Virus record (IMG/VR): IMGVR_UViG_3300025121_000045
Location: 1 to 64,000 of that record
DNA: 64,000 nt
Source of the DNA: a virus
Direction: 5' to 3' (one strand)
Shown: piece after piece, positions 15,186 through 22,470 of the stretch
Layout of the letters: each line of letters starts with the position of its first letter
How positions within the stretch are numbered: the first letter of the stretch is position 1
The notes under the pieces: generated by a model
What the model was told of the DNA's origin: nothing
Seen by the model: only the letters and a program-made list of their open reading frames with translations
Database searches by the model: none
Made by a program: the position numbers and the translations under genes

Positions 15186-15233
15186 TAACATCAGAACTAT
15201 AAGGTTGGCCTGATGTTAAGTATTTTCAACTTT
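15186..15233 (+). ncRNA. tRNA-leader pseudoknot, copy C
   Basis: Stem 1 TAACATCAG (15186-15194) with CTGATGTTA (15210-15218), 9 bp perfect. Loop AAGGTTG (15201-15207) pairs with CAACTTT (15227-15233), one G-T wobble. Exactly two T bases precede tRNA-Arg at 15236. Confidence 0.7.
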
Positions 15234-15235
15234 TT

Positions 15236-15310
15236 GGACCATTAGCTCATCGGACAGAGCAACTGCCTTCGAAGCAGAAGAGGGGTGTTCAATTCACCCA
15301 TGGTCCTCCA
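15236..15310 (+). tRNA. tRNA-Arg (anticodon TCG)
   Basis: Acceptor GGACCAT with ATGGTCC, T73, CCA. Loop CTTCGAA on CTGC/GCAG, T-arm GGGTG/CACCC. Confidence 0.88.
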
Positions 15311-15322
15311 ATAATATTCAAT

Positions 15323-15397
15323 AGGGGTCAGCGTAGGTTGTGCCTAAAGGACTCCAAATCCTTTTAGCGATGGGTTCAAATCCCTCGGCCCCTGCCA
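15323..15397 (+). tRNA. tRNA-Trp (anticodon CCA)
   Basis: Acceptor AGGGGTC with GGCCCCT, discriminator G73 as expected for Trp, encoded CCA. Loop CTCCAAA on AAGGA/TCCTT. Confidence 0.88.
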
Positions 15398-15533
15398 TTT
15401 AATCTCTTTTCTAATCTCTTCCTTTAAATTCTTCAATAAATTCTCTACCTTTTAATACCTTATTTTCGTTTAGGTGTAAACCTTTCACCAGGAATTTTCC
15501 GATGAAAGTCTATCAGATTTTGAAAGGATGCTA

Positions 15534-15827
15534 ATGTACCAGATTCCATCTCATTCATCTGACCAAGAGCAGAGTAAAAATCCTCGAACAGCTAAATATA
15601 AGTGTGCTCGAGTTTACCTCAATGGGGACATTATTAGGTCATATTGGGACGATGGCATTGAAGATTGGGTAGAATACAATTCTACCTTTAGGTTTGGGAA
15701 CGCTCTGTTTGTTAACGGAGAATGTGTCCGAAATGGTTATCTCTCAGAAGACAGATGTAAAGAGTTAGAGATTCAATTTCGTACAGAATTAGGTCTCCTA
15801 ACAGAACACATCTTTTCCGTAAGCTGA
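15534..15827 (+). CDS. Hypothetical protein, 97 aa
   Basis: ATG 15534 lies 6 nt after AAAGG and is preferred to ATG 15528. The middle YLNGDIIRSYWDDG suggests a small beta domain; no family recognised. Its coding end runs into what looks like a decayed tRNA. Confidence 0.55.
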   Translation: MYQIPSHSSDQEQSKNPRTAKYKCARVYLNGDIIRSYWDDGIEDWVEYNSTFRFGNALFVNGECVRNGYLSEDRCKELEIQFRTELGLLTEHIFSVS

Positions 15828-15853
15828 GAGTTCGAATCTTCCTGGACCCGTCA
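15823..15853 (+). pseudogene. Decayed tRNA 3' half, Lys-like
   Basis: Contains TTCGAAT T-loop and the acceptor strand TGGACCC of the Lys tRNAs here, followed by G-TCA. Upstream AGAACACATCTTTTCC loosely resembles the D/anticodon region of tRNA-Lys but lies inside the coding frame. Confidence 0.5.
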
Positions 15854-15913
15854 ATATATTCTATAAAGTTTTAATAAAATATTGTCTAAATCTTAGACAT
15901 AAGGATCTCTTAT

Positions 15914-16261
15914 ATGAATTTAATTTCTAAAGAAATAAAACAGTTATCACAAGTTATTAAGAATTCTAATCACACAAAGGTTTCATCATGGATGCGTGAA
16001 CCTGGTCCTGATCCGTATTGTTGGATGAGGATTATTGTAGGAGGGAATCCGAAATCTTTAGAAGATAGGGTGGCTTTTTGTGAAAAAAGCCCAAGAATTA
16101 GGGTAGCCCCTTTTACAACACATTCTGAAGAAAGTGACAAGTGGAAATTTGGACCAAAAGGCGGCTATGATGATGCCGAAAATTTAGAGTGGTGTGATAT
16201 AGAGCTTAAAAAATTAGGTTATGTTATTACGGATACCACTATACCAGATGAGTGTAGTTAA
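15914..16261 (+). CDS. Hypothetical protein, 115 aa
   Basis: A soluble protein with Trp/Cys-containing motifs but no recognised family. AAGGA precedes ATG. A 7-bp tri-loop hairpin (15883-15899) sits just upstream, outside the ribosome site. Confidence 0.6.
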   Translation: MNLISKEIKQLSQVIKNSNHTKVSSWMREPGPDPYCWMRIIVGGNPKSLEDRVAFCEKSPRIRVAPFTTHSEESDKWKFGPKGGYDDAENLEWCDIELKKLGYVITDTTIPDECS

Positions 16262-16295
16262 GAATCCATATTGTGTGTCACTACTTGAGGTAGAC

Positions 16296-17561
16296 ATGTT
16301 AGATGTACGTTTCGTTGTAGAACATACAGATAAGATTATAGAGAATCTTAGAAAAAGACATACAGATTTTAATTTAACTCATCTCCTGAACCTCTTTAGT
16401 CTTCATAAAAACACCCTTCACAAGTTAGAGATGCTCAAAACTGACCGTAACAGGTTAGCTTCCGAGATAGGCAGACTTAAAATACAGAAACAAGACACGA
16501 CTATTCTTCAAGAACATGCTAGAGAATTAGGAAACGACATCAAGTCTTTTGAGATTGACTGTAAAGACTTGGCGGATAGGCTACATTCTCAAGTTTTGTT
16601 ACTGCCTAATCTATTGCAAGACACCGTGCCAGACGGCGTTGACGCTAACGACAATGTGTTAGTACGTACTTGGAATACCCCTACAGCATTTACCTTTACT
16701 CCAAAGGCCCACAACGAGATTGGGGAGGGTTTAGGTATTATAGATTTCCAAAGAGCGGCCAAGATTTCTGGGTCCCGGTTTGCCGTCCTACGAGGAGCGG
16801 GAGCTGCTCTAGAACGAGCTTTGATAAATTTATTCTTAGATACACATATAAGACACGGGTACCAAGAAGTTATGGTTCCATATCTTGTCAATGCCACTAC
16901 TATGACAGGTACAGGTCAACTCCCAAAATTTGAGGAAGACTTATTCAAAATACAAGGATCTGACCTGTACCTAATACCGACTGCAGAGGTCCCGGTCACC
17001 AATCTACATGCAGGAGAGATTTTAGCAGAAGATGGCCTACCCCTCAGGTATTGTGCTTTTACCCCATGTTTTAGAGCAGAAGCCGGTTCGCATGGACGCG
17101 ATGTAAAAGGTTTGATCCGTCAACATCAATTCCATAAGGTAGAGCTGGTACAGTTTGCACATCCAGACCAATCTCGAAATATTCATGAAGAATTAGTTAG
17201 GTATGTTGAGTGTTTGTTAGAGCTGCTTCAACTACCATACAGGACTATGCATTTATGTGCGGGTGATACAGGCAATGGGTCTTCTAGGACATACGACATA
17301 GAAGTATGGATGCCTGGACAGAATCAGTATAGGGAGATATCCTCTTGTTCTAATTTTCTAGATTATCAGGCACGTAGAGCCAATATCAGATTTAGACCTA
17401 AAGTCGGTGGTAAACCTAGATATGTACATACCCTGAATGCTTCTGGTTTGGCCATAGGCCGAACTATGGTGGCTATCTTAGAAAACTATCAACAAGAAGA
17501 TGGGTCTGTCATAGTTCCAGAAGTTTTAAGACCTTATATGCATATGGATGTCATAAAATGA
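16296..17561 (+). CDS. serS: Seryl-tRNA synthetase
   Basis: This 421-aa class II synthetase has full bacterial length. It begins [14 protein letters not shown], then a charged antiparallel coiled-coil arm (about 25-100). Motif 2 is [21 protein letters not shown] and motif 3 is [17 protein letters not shown]. It would charge tRNA-Ser with serine. ATG 16296 matches the family start and follows GAGG by 5 nt; the frame opens further upstream but that segment overlaps the previous gene. No tRNA-Ser is visible here. The next gene overlaps its stop (ATGA). Confidence 0.95.
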   Translation: MLDVRFVVEHTDKIIENLRKRHTDFNLTHLLNLFSLHKNTLHKLEMLKTDRNRLASEIGRLKIQKQDTTILQEHARELGNDIKSFEIDCKDLADRLHSQVLLLPNLLQDTVPDGVDANDNVLVRTWNTPTAFTFTPKAHNEIGEGLGIIDFQRAAKISGSRFAVLRGAGAALERALINLFLDTHIRHGYQEVMVPYLVNATTMTGTGQLPKFEEDLFKIQGSDLYLIPTAEVPVTNLHAGEILAEDGLPLRYCAFTPCFRAEAGSHGRDVKGLIRQHQFHKVELVQFAHPDQSRNIHEELVRYVECLLELLQLPYRTMHLCAGDTGNGSSRTYDIEVWMPGQNQYREISSCSNFLDYQARRANIRFRPKVGGKPRYVHTLNASGLAIGRTMVAILENYQQEDGSVIVPEVLRPYMHMDVIK

Positions 17562-17824
17562 CAGAAACAGAAAACTGGATTAAAGTGTTGTCAGAGGCCC
17601 CTTCGACTCAGATTGACCCGCTGATAACAGCAAAGCTTAAAGACCTTCTTACAATACACCCGGTTCAAAGACCTGACATCCTGAGAAATATATTAGATGA
17701 ATGCATATATGGAGCTTTAGCTAGTGGCTTTTCCATGACTACAATGGACATAGTCTGGAAATTGTCGATAGAAGACGCTTCCGAGATACATTCGGTATCG
17801 AGAGAAGAAATGTTATCCGAATAA
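17558..17824 (+). CDS. Hypothetical protein, 88 aa
   Basis: An acidic, mostly helical protein coupled to serS by an ATGA overlap. No domain recognised. Confidence 0.6.
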   Translation: MTETENWIKVLSEAPSTQIDPLITAKLKDLLTIHPVQRPDILRNILDECIYGALASGFSMTTMDIVWKLSIEDASEIHSVSREEMLSE

Positions 17825-17861
17825 TTATTCTTTTTAAAGTGGACTATACATGAGTAATTAT
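17821..17861 (+). promoter_or_regulatory. 7-bp hairpin with start codon in the loop
   Basis: ATAATTA at 17821-17827 pairs with TAATTAT at 17855-17861; ATG 17850 is in the loop. A weak member of the group. Confidence 0.25.
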
Positions 17862-18032
17862 AAACCCACCAATAGAGAAAAGAAATTAGCGACAAGAACT
17901 GGAGTATTTTGGTGCCGTTGCGACGCAAATCAAGTAGGCCCATGGGAGAAATGTTCTGTTTGCAAATCTCGTAATCCATCCTATCGCTTAAAACGTAATT
18001 TTGTGCTTAACAAAAACTGTCGAGAGATGTAA
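17850..18032 (+). CDS. Basic zinc-finger-like protein, 60 aa
   Basis: CRC at 23-25 and CSVCKSR near 35-41 give a likely four-cysteine zinc site in a very basic protein. Nucleic-acid binding is plausible but not proven. Confidence 0.6.
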   Translation: MSNYKPTNREKKLATRTGVFWCRCDANQVGPWEKCSVCKSRNPSYRLKRNFVLNKNCREM

Positions 18033-18036
18033 TATT

Positions 18037-18064
18037 ATGACATACCTGCACAGGAGTATGTCAT
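18037..18064 (+). promoter_or_regulatory. 9-bp hairpin ending in the start codon
   Basis: ATGACATAC (18037-18045) pairs with GTATGTCAT (18056-18064), which includes the AT of ATG 18063. AGGAG lies across the loop and 3' arm. Confidence 0.55.
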
Positions 18065-18221
18065 GTCTATGGAAGAATTCTATAGGACTTTAGAGTTAGA
18101 TCGATTAACAGTTCGACAAAAATTACGTCTTATGGCTCTCTTACTTCGAGACATTGTCTCTGTTTCTTCAGAATACTCTCATTTACAGCCTCTCCTGTCT
18201 ATTATTAACTTAGAACCTTAA
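18063..18221 (+). CDS. Hypothetical protein, 52 aa
   Basis: A Leu/Arg-rich helical small protein with AGGAG upstream inside a hairpin. No domain recognised. Confidence 0.5.
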   Translation: MSMEEFYRTLELDRLTVRQKLRLMALLLRDIVSVSSEYSHLQPLLSIINLEP

Positions 18222-18294
18222 CGAAAGATTTTTAGTTTTTGTTCAATTTTTATGAAAATCTTCATTTAGCATCTTATTTCTCCTTCGTCATTAT

Positions 18295-18298
18295 CGTT
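18295..18298 (+). promoter_or_regulatory. CGTT-type candidate promoter motif
   Basis: TTATCGTTGTTAATTAAAC precedes GGAGG and ATG 18325. Confidence 0.35.
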
Positions 18299-18324
18299 GT
18301 TAATTAAACATGATGGAGGTCCTT

Positions 18325-18489
18325 ATGATGATTGTATTTACACGTCCTAATGCTAAGGCAAAATCCTGGTTTCGAAATGCCATGAATGGAAATGGTATTT
18401 GTATCAGTGCGGACATGGACCTAGCTCTCCTACCTTTTCTGCCTTTTTGTTGGGTAGTGTGGGTTGTAACGGAGCTTGTGAGAAAATAA
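18325..18489 (+). CDS. Small membrane protein, 54 aa
   Basis: GGAGG lies upstream of ATG ATG. The C-terminal half (LALLPFLPFCWVVWVV) is one hydrophobic segment. Its stop overlaps the next start by one base (TAATG), supporting both genes. Confidence 0.5.
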   Translation: MMIVFTRPNAKAKSWFRNAMNGNGICISADMDLALLPFLPFCWVVWVVTELVRK

Positions 18490-18710
18490 TGAATTATTCA
18501 GAAGATTTGCATGCTGTTGTTACACATGTCTTAGATCCTGATCTAATGAAAAAAGGTCTTTGCCAACATCATGTTGATTTCGTTAAAAAGATAGTCTCTC
18601 GTTGGAAAGAAGAAGGGACCTACTCAGAAGACCGAGATCTAGAACTTAATAGACTATATGTGAATTTTGCAGAGTCTTGTTTTAAACTCCTAGACCAGCT
18701 CAATAAATAA
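18489..18710 (+). CDS. Hypothetical protein, 73 aa
   Basis: ATG 18489 overlaps the previous stop. An upstream in-frame TTG would add residues but overlaps the membrane-protein gene. Helical, with CQHH near the middle; no family recognised. Confidence 0.55.
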   Translation: MNYSEDLHAVVTHVLDPDLMKKGLCQHHVDFVKKIVSRWKEEGTYSEDRDLELNRLYVNFAESCFKLLDQLNK

Positions 18711-18735
18711 AAATACCCAGGATAAAAATATTGAC

Positions 18736-18773
18736 CGTTGTATGTGTCTGAACCAAACATAAGGACACATATA
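18736..18773 (+). promoter_or_regulatory. CGTT motif plus 10-bp start hairpin
   Basis: CGTT at 18736-18739 runs into a stem (18739-18748 with 18764-18773, one G-T). The 3' arm follows AAGGA and ends at the A of ATG 18773. Confidence 0.55.
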
Positions 18774-20152
18774 TGGGATCATTCCGAGTAAATAGTGATC
18801 GTGGGTTAAGAGCAATAGATACTGAATTTCTGACAGGAAAATGGAAATTATTTAAAAATCTTTTAGATATTTGGTCTAGACCTTACGAGGGTCATTCAAT
18901 AATAGTTAGGTCGCAACAAGCATTTTCTACCTTTGAAGCTGTGTATGTTTACAAGAAAGAAAATGATCCTACCTTTGCATTACGCAAATACAAAAACCCT
19001 ATCATCGAGTATCTCAAAAAGATAGGGTATCTTTACAACCCTGATCCTCATGCTAGGTTGTCGGATTTTATACTCTCTTACTCAGACCCCAAAAACAGGT
19101 ATAAGTTTGAAGAAACTAGTGAAGAACTTATAGAATGTTCGTTGCCTGGAGGGTTGAAATATTATATGACATCATTCCATCAAGATGATGGAAGTAATAT
19201 AACCGGAGCAGGCCCTTATTTACGTTCTGAGAGTGATTATTCAGAATTTAAGAAGAGATTTGCTGACTCCGTTTGGGAAAAAGAAGGTAATGATGGTCTT
19301 CAATTAATAATGGATGAGAGGTCTAAATATGAAGCTCAAGTCCAACTATCCAAATTAGATAAACAGGATGCATATGTTAGCATACCGTCAGAAGACTCGC
19401 CTTGGACACATTTAGCGTCTCTTACTACTAGATGTCAAGCCTTTTTAAATGCCAAACTATCTAGAAAAATATTGTTCCATGGTCCACCAGGAACAGGAAA
19501 AACCTCTCTTGCTCGACAATTATCTTGTAATTTAGGTGGCCGAACTTTAAGAATTGACCCAGAAGCTTTGAATTATTGTGGTATAGACTATATTAGCGAT
19601 TTTGTATCTCATTTAAATCCTGGAGTTGTATTATTTGACGATTTAGACAGAAACCCTGGGGTTAAAAAATTACTTCATTATATGGAAGATAAAAAATTCA
19701 ATAACATCATCATAGGAACGGTCAATACAGTCAAGACTTTAGACCCAGCTTTATTGCGACCTGGAAGGTTCGATGAAGTATTATATGTGGGTGAACCAAA
19801 CAAAAACTCGCGTAAAGAAATAATCAATCATTATTGCTCTCTATACAATGTAGTTTTAGATGAAGAAAATCTTGTTAACTTAACGAGAGGATTCAGTCCG
19901 GCTGACATTAAAGAAGTTTTGAAATGTCTTTCTGTTGTTGGGGAAACTCACTTGAACGCAGAAATACAGCGTGTTACCATACAAAGAGAATTATATAAAG
20001 GAGATAAGTGTGCTGAATATCTTCTTAAAGAATCTGGGCTCTTAAATTCTGACCCTGATATAGATTTTTTACCTGAAGATTTATGTGAGGATAAGAAGTC
20101 AGCCCCACAACCTCAGAGATACGTTAGTTCCGGTTCTACCGGGAGGAGTTGA
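18773..20152 (+). CDS. AAA+ ATPase
   Basis: This 459-aa protein has an N-terminal region of unknown function (1-215), then a classic AAA module: Walker A GPPGTGKTS near 238, Walker B VVLFDDLDR near 283, and the second region of homology DPALLRPGRFDE near 328. The C-terminal lid is helical and the tail is Ser/Gly-rich. The type resembles Bcs1/FtsH-like AAA proteins that remodel proteins; the substrate is unknown. It is followed directly by a DEDD exonuclease relative, possibly a working partner. Confidence 0.88.
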   Translation: MGSFRVNSDRGLRAIDTEFLTGKWKLFKNLLDIWSRPYEGHSIIVRSQQAFSTFEAVYVYKKENDPTFALRKYKNPIIEYLKKIGYLYNPDPHARLSDFILSYSDPKNRYKFEETSEELIECSLPGGLKYYMTSFHQDDGSNITGAGPYLRSESDYSEFKKRFADSVWEKEGNDGLQLIMDERSKYEAQVQLSKLDKQDAYVSIPSEDSPWTHLASLTTRCQAFLNAKLSRKILFHGPPGTGKTSLARQLSCNLGGRTLRIDPEALNYCGIDYISDFVSHLNPGVVLFDDLDRNPGVKKLLHYMEDKKFNNIIIGTVNTVKTLDPALLRPGRFDEVLYVGEPNKNSRKEIINHYCSLYNVVLDEENLVNLTRGFSPADIKEVLKCLSVVGETHLNAEIQRVTIQRELYKGDKCAEYLLKESGLLNSDPDIDFLPEDLCEDKKSAPQPQRYVSSGSTGRS

Positions 20153-20154
20153 AA

Positions 20155-20745
20155 ATGTCAGATTTATTTATAAGTGTGGATGTACAAACCTCTGGACCTA
20201 TTCCCGGAGATTATTCGTTATTAAGTCTAGGTATGTCAGTATGTGGTTATGATTTAGACCCAGACAAGAATTTCTACATAGAGATAAGACCTTTGTCTGG
20301 ATCCAAACATGATCAAAGTTACCTGGAGTCTGCTAGATTTGATTGGAAGAAAATAAATGAAGATGGATGGGGGTTTGACCCTAAAGAAGCTATGTCTCAA
20401 TCTCTAAAATGGGTACGCAGAGTCTCCGGCCCAGACAAACCTGTCTTAGTGTCTTGGAATGGTTTCTATGACCACATGTTTATCACATGGTATTTTACTC
20501 ATTTCTTGGGTACTAATCCATTTGGAACAGGACAAGGAAGATCTATAGATCTTAAATCACTTCTTATTGGACGAACCGGAATAGAATACGGGGATGTGTC
20601 AGAACGCTCTTTAGCTAAAATAGGTATTACCAACACTTACAAACATACAGGTAATGCTTTAGAGGAAGCAAAATTGCAGGGGGACTTTTTCCAGAAATTG
20701 TCAGAGTACAACAAGCTTCGAGTACAAAGTTTGACGAGAACTTAA
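20155..20745 (+). CDS. DEDD exonuclease-like protein with altered active site
   Basis: This 196-aa protein has the exonuclease layout SVDVQTSGP near the N-terminus, SWNGFYDHMFITWYF near 100, SIDLKSL and HTGNALEEAKLQGDFF near 172-187. In active DnaQ-like enzymes the first motif is DxE and the last acidic residue is Asp. Here they read DVQ and HTGNALEEA, so catalysis may be weak or lost. ATG 20155 follows GGGAGGAG; the in-frame TTG 20149 is not needed. Confidence 0.72.
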   Translation: MSDLFISVDVQTSGPIPGDYSLLSLGMSVCGYDLDPDKNFYIEIRPLSGSKHDQSYLESARFDWKKINEDGWGFDPKEAMSQSLKWVRRVSGPDKPVLVSWNGFYDHMFITWYFTHFLGTNPFGTGQGRSIDLKSLLIGRTGIEYGDVSERSLAKIGITNTYKHTGNALEEAKLQGDFFQKLSEYNKLRVQSLTRT

Positions 20746-20887
20746 TATCATAATCTAATTTTTAGACGTCAATTCACGTTTAATACGTGTTGCAGTAAAA
20801 CAATTCTCCATAAATCTTCTAACGGAGGCAGGAACATGCTATTCTCGTACTACCTTTGAGCTGACCAACTATTTATTCCGTCCACAT
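20746..20887 (+). other. Intergenic segment with hairpin and mini-leader
   Basis: It contains a CACGT/ACGTG hairpin flanked by CAA/TTG (about 20768-20795) with a CGTTTAATA motif inside. GGAGG then precedes a 7-codon frame from ATG 20835 ending in TGA, a possible leader peptide. No other feature seen. Confidence 0.3.
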
Positions 20888-21079
20888 ATGCATCATAAAG
20901 ACCGAATCATGATGCATAATAAACAAGACCGTAAGGTCCGAAGGTTAGCTTCTATGAAGCTAAAATGTTTATCTCTTGAGAAGAGATTATCTGATATTTG
21001 GTTTAGCACCCTTAATTCGTGGGAACGCTGGACAGTATTGTTAGATGGAAGCCTGCCTGTTTTTGAAGAACCTGCCTAA
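20888..21079 (+). CDS. Hypothetical basic protein, 63 aa
   Basis: A His/Lys/Arg-rich N-terminus with no clear ribosome site before ATG 20888. Codon pattern is compatible with coding. Low-confidence gene. Confidence 0.4.
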   Translation: MHHKDRIMMHNKQDRKVRRLASMKLKCLSLEKRLSDIWFSTLNSWERWTVLLDGSLPVFEEPA

Positions 21080-21156
21080 ATTTCTCTTAATCTTTCCAAT
21101 GTCAAAAACGTTGACTTTTCATAAGTTCAAAACAAATAATAATTAGAAATGAGTTT

Positions 21157-21348
21157 ATGTATCAAGTTTTCACACAATATATCTCTCAAGGTATGTCTTT
21201 CAAACCCCATGTTATTGAAAGCACCCGTTCAAAAGAAGACATAGAAGTCTATCTTAAAAGTTTGTCCGAGATAAGTACGGTTCGGCGTGTTGAAATTAAG
21301 TATAATGACAAAAGACATTCTGCCGTAGTGATTGTCACGGAAGTTTAA
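21157..21348 (+). CDS. Hypothetical protein, 63 aa, with decayed paralogue downstream
   Basis: The sequence QVFTQYIS...KPHVIES...VRRVEIKYND matches the pseudogene at 22205 along its length, defining a small phage family of unknown function. Confidence 0.6.
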   Translation: MYQVFTQYISQGMSFKPHVIESTRSKEDIEVYLKSLSEISTVRRVEIKYNDKRHSAVVIVTEV

Positions 21349-21361
21349 TAAAGGTACTCAA

Positions 21362-21544
21362 ATGTTTAAGGTGAAGGTACTTGGGGATAGAGACTCTGAT
21401 TATGATACGGCTGAAAGCATGACAGACTCTATTCACATAGAGGTTGAGAGCAATGGAGGTGATTCTGTAAAGTTTTATGACGGTCCTGCTTCAGATGTTT
21501 ATGCTTGGGCAGAAAATCTTGGTTTTTATGTGGAAGTCGAATGA
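21362..21544 (+). CDS. Hypothetical protein, 60 aa
   Basis: A small acidic protein. AAAGG lies upstream of ATG 21362, which is preferred to the in-frame upstream start inside the previous gene. Its stop overlaps the next start. Confidence 0.6.
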   Translation: MFKVKVLGDRDSDYDTAESMTDSIHIEVESNGGDSVKFYDGPASDVYAWAENLGFYVEVE

Positions 21545-21882
21545 AAACGAAATCTTATATCTTAATTATGACTTCAACCAATGGCCATAAATACGGTTAT
21601 GTAGAAGAGTCCTTTAGTATGTGTCTTGACCCAAACCGAGTACGTGTATTCACAAAGACTAAGTACTCTAGGAAGACATACAATGCTGACACAGTAAATA
21701 TGCTACAGGATGCGAAGCTAGGAGTATGGAAGGATGTACATGGTAAATTCGTACACATCGTGAAAGCCGAAGTTTACCGTGTAGGGTCTAAAAACTGTCC
21801 CTTTAAGATTGATTGGAGAGAAAGATTTATAGACTCCACTTCAAAGTATAATTGGAGGAATTTGCCGTTTGTGAGTAAGTAG
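21541..21882 (+). CDS. Hypothetical protein, 113 aa
   Basis: A basic, Tyr/Lys-rich protein. ATG 21541 overlaps the previous stop (ATGA) and follows GTGGAAG. No family recognised. It ends five bases before a structured RNA. Confidence 0.6.
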   Translation: MKTKSYILIMTSTNGHKYGYVEESFSMCLDPNRVRVFTKTKYSRKTYNADTVNMLQDAKLGVWKDVHGKFVHIVKAEVYRVGSKNCPFKIDWRERFIDSTSKYNWRNLPFVSK

Positions 21883-21886
21883 AATA

Positions 21887-22166
21887 TACCAGAGGCCCGT
21901 TCGCCGTGATCTAGAACAGGAAGTTGACCCTTAATTTTGAGGTAACTCAAAGCGCAGGGTACGTTAGGTAACTTAAAAATCATATGCGTGTAATCGTAAA
22001 AAGATGCATATGGAAATAGAGACCATTACCTAACATTGTAGAGAGATGACAAATATTGTGTATACGTTCTACAAATACATCCGTATATGTGATATGAGGA
22101 ATTTCTTTACGACAAAGCCGTTCGATGCCTAGATCTTTCAGGGTTCGACTCCTTGATCTGGTACTA
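21887..22166 (+). ncRNA. tRNA-ended structured RNA (tmRNA-like topology)
   Basis: TACCAGA (21887-21893) pairs with TCTGGTA (22157-22163), followed by a CTA tail. The 3' side has a T-arm CAGGG-TTCGACT-CCTTG (22138-22154). GATCTAG (21908-21914) pairs with CTAGATC (22129-22135) in the position of an elongated anticodon stem. Inside are a TTTGAG-gtaa-CTCAAA hairpin, a long stem GTTAGGTAA/TTACCTAAC capped by CATATGC/GCATATG, and a pseudoknot formed by TTGTAG/CTACAA and TGTATAC/GTATATG. The topology resembles tmRNA, but the G3-U70 pair and an ALAA-type tag are missing. A Ro-associated or other RNA is also possible. Confidence 0.55.
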
Positions 22167-22204
22167 ATGTTTTCAACCTATAAACCTTAACTATACTTAT
22201 AACT

Positions 22205-22393
22205 ATGAATGTGCAACTTTTTACTCAATATATTTCAAAGTCTCTAAAAACGAGACCTCACATCGTAGAAAGTATTTTCGATAAAAGCAAACTGGAAGAG
22301 CTTAAAAAATCATTTTTATCTCTTAAAAATGTACATGCTGTAGAAATTTGTTGAGAAAATGATATTGTAATTCTTACGGTCTTAGAAGATTAA
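22205..22393 (+). pseudogene. Paralogue of the 63-aa gene, interrupted by TGA
   Basis: The product begins MNVQLFTQYISKS and matches the protein encoded at 21157. An in-frame TGA at 22352-22354 stops it after 49 residues. The frame then continues for 12 matching codons (ENDIVILTVLED) to TAA 22393. A recent nonsense mutation is the simplest reading. Confidence 0.65.
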
Positions 22394-22470
22394 TTATAAC
22401 CTCTCTTAGAAAAATCTACCTCAAATCGTTTCTTCAATATTACAACAACCTTCAACGAACGGAAGTACAA

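Noticed and set aside
21887-22166. Standard tmRNA or a tRNA with a group I intron
   Set aside because: No G3-U70 pair and no ALAA-type tag for tmRNA; no recognisable group I P7/R/S core. Kept as an unassigned tRNA-ended RNA.
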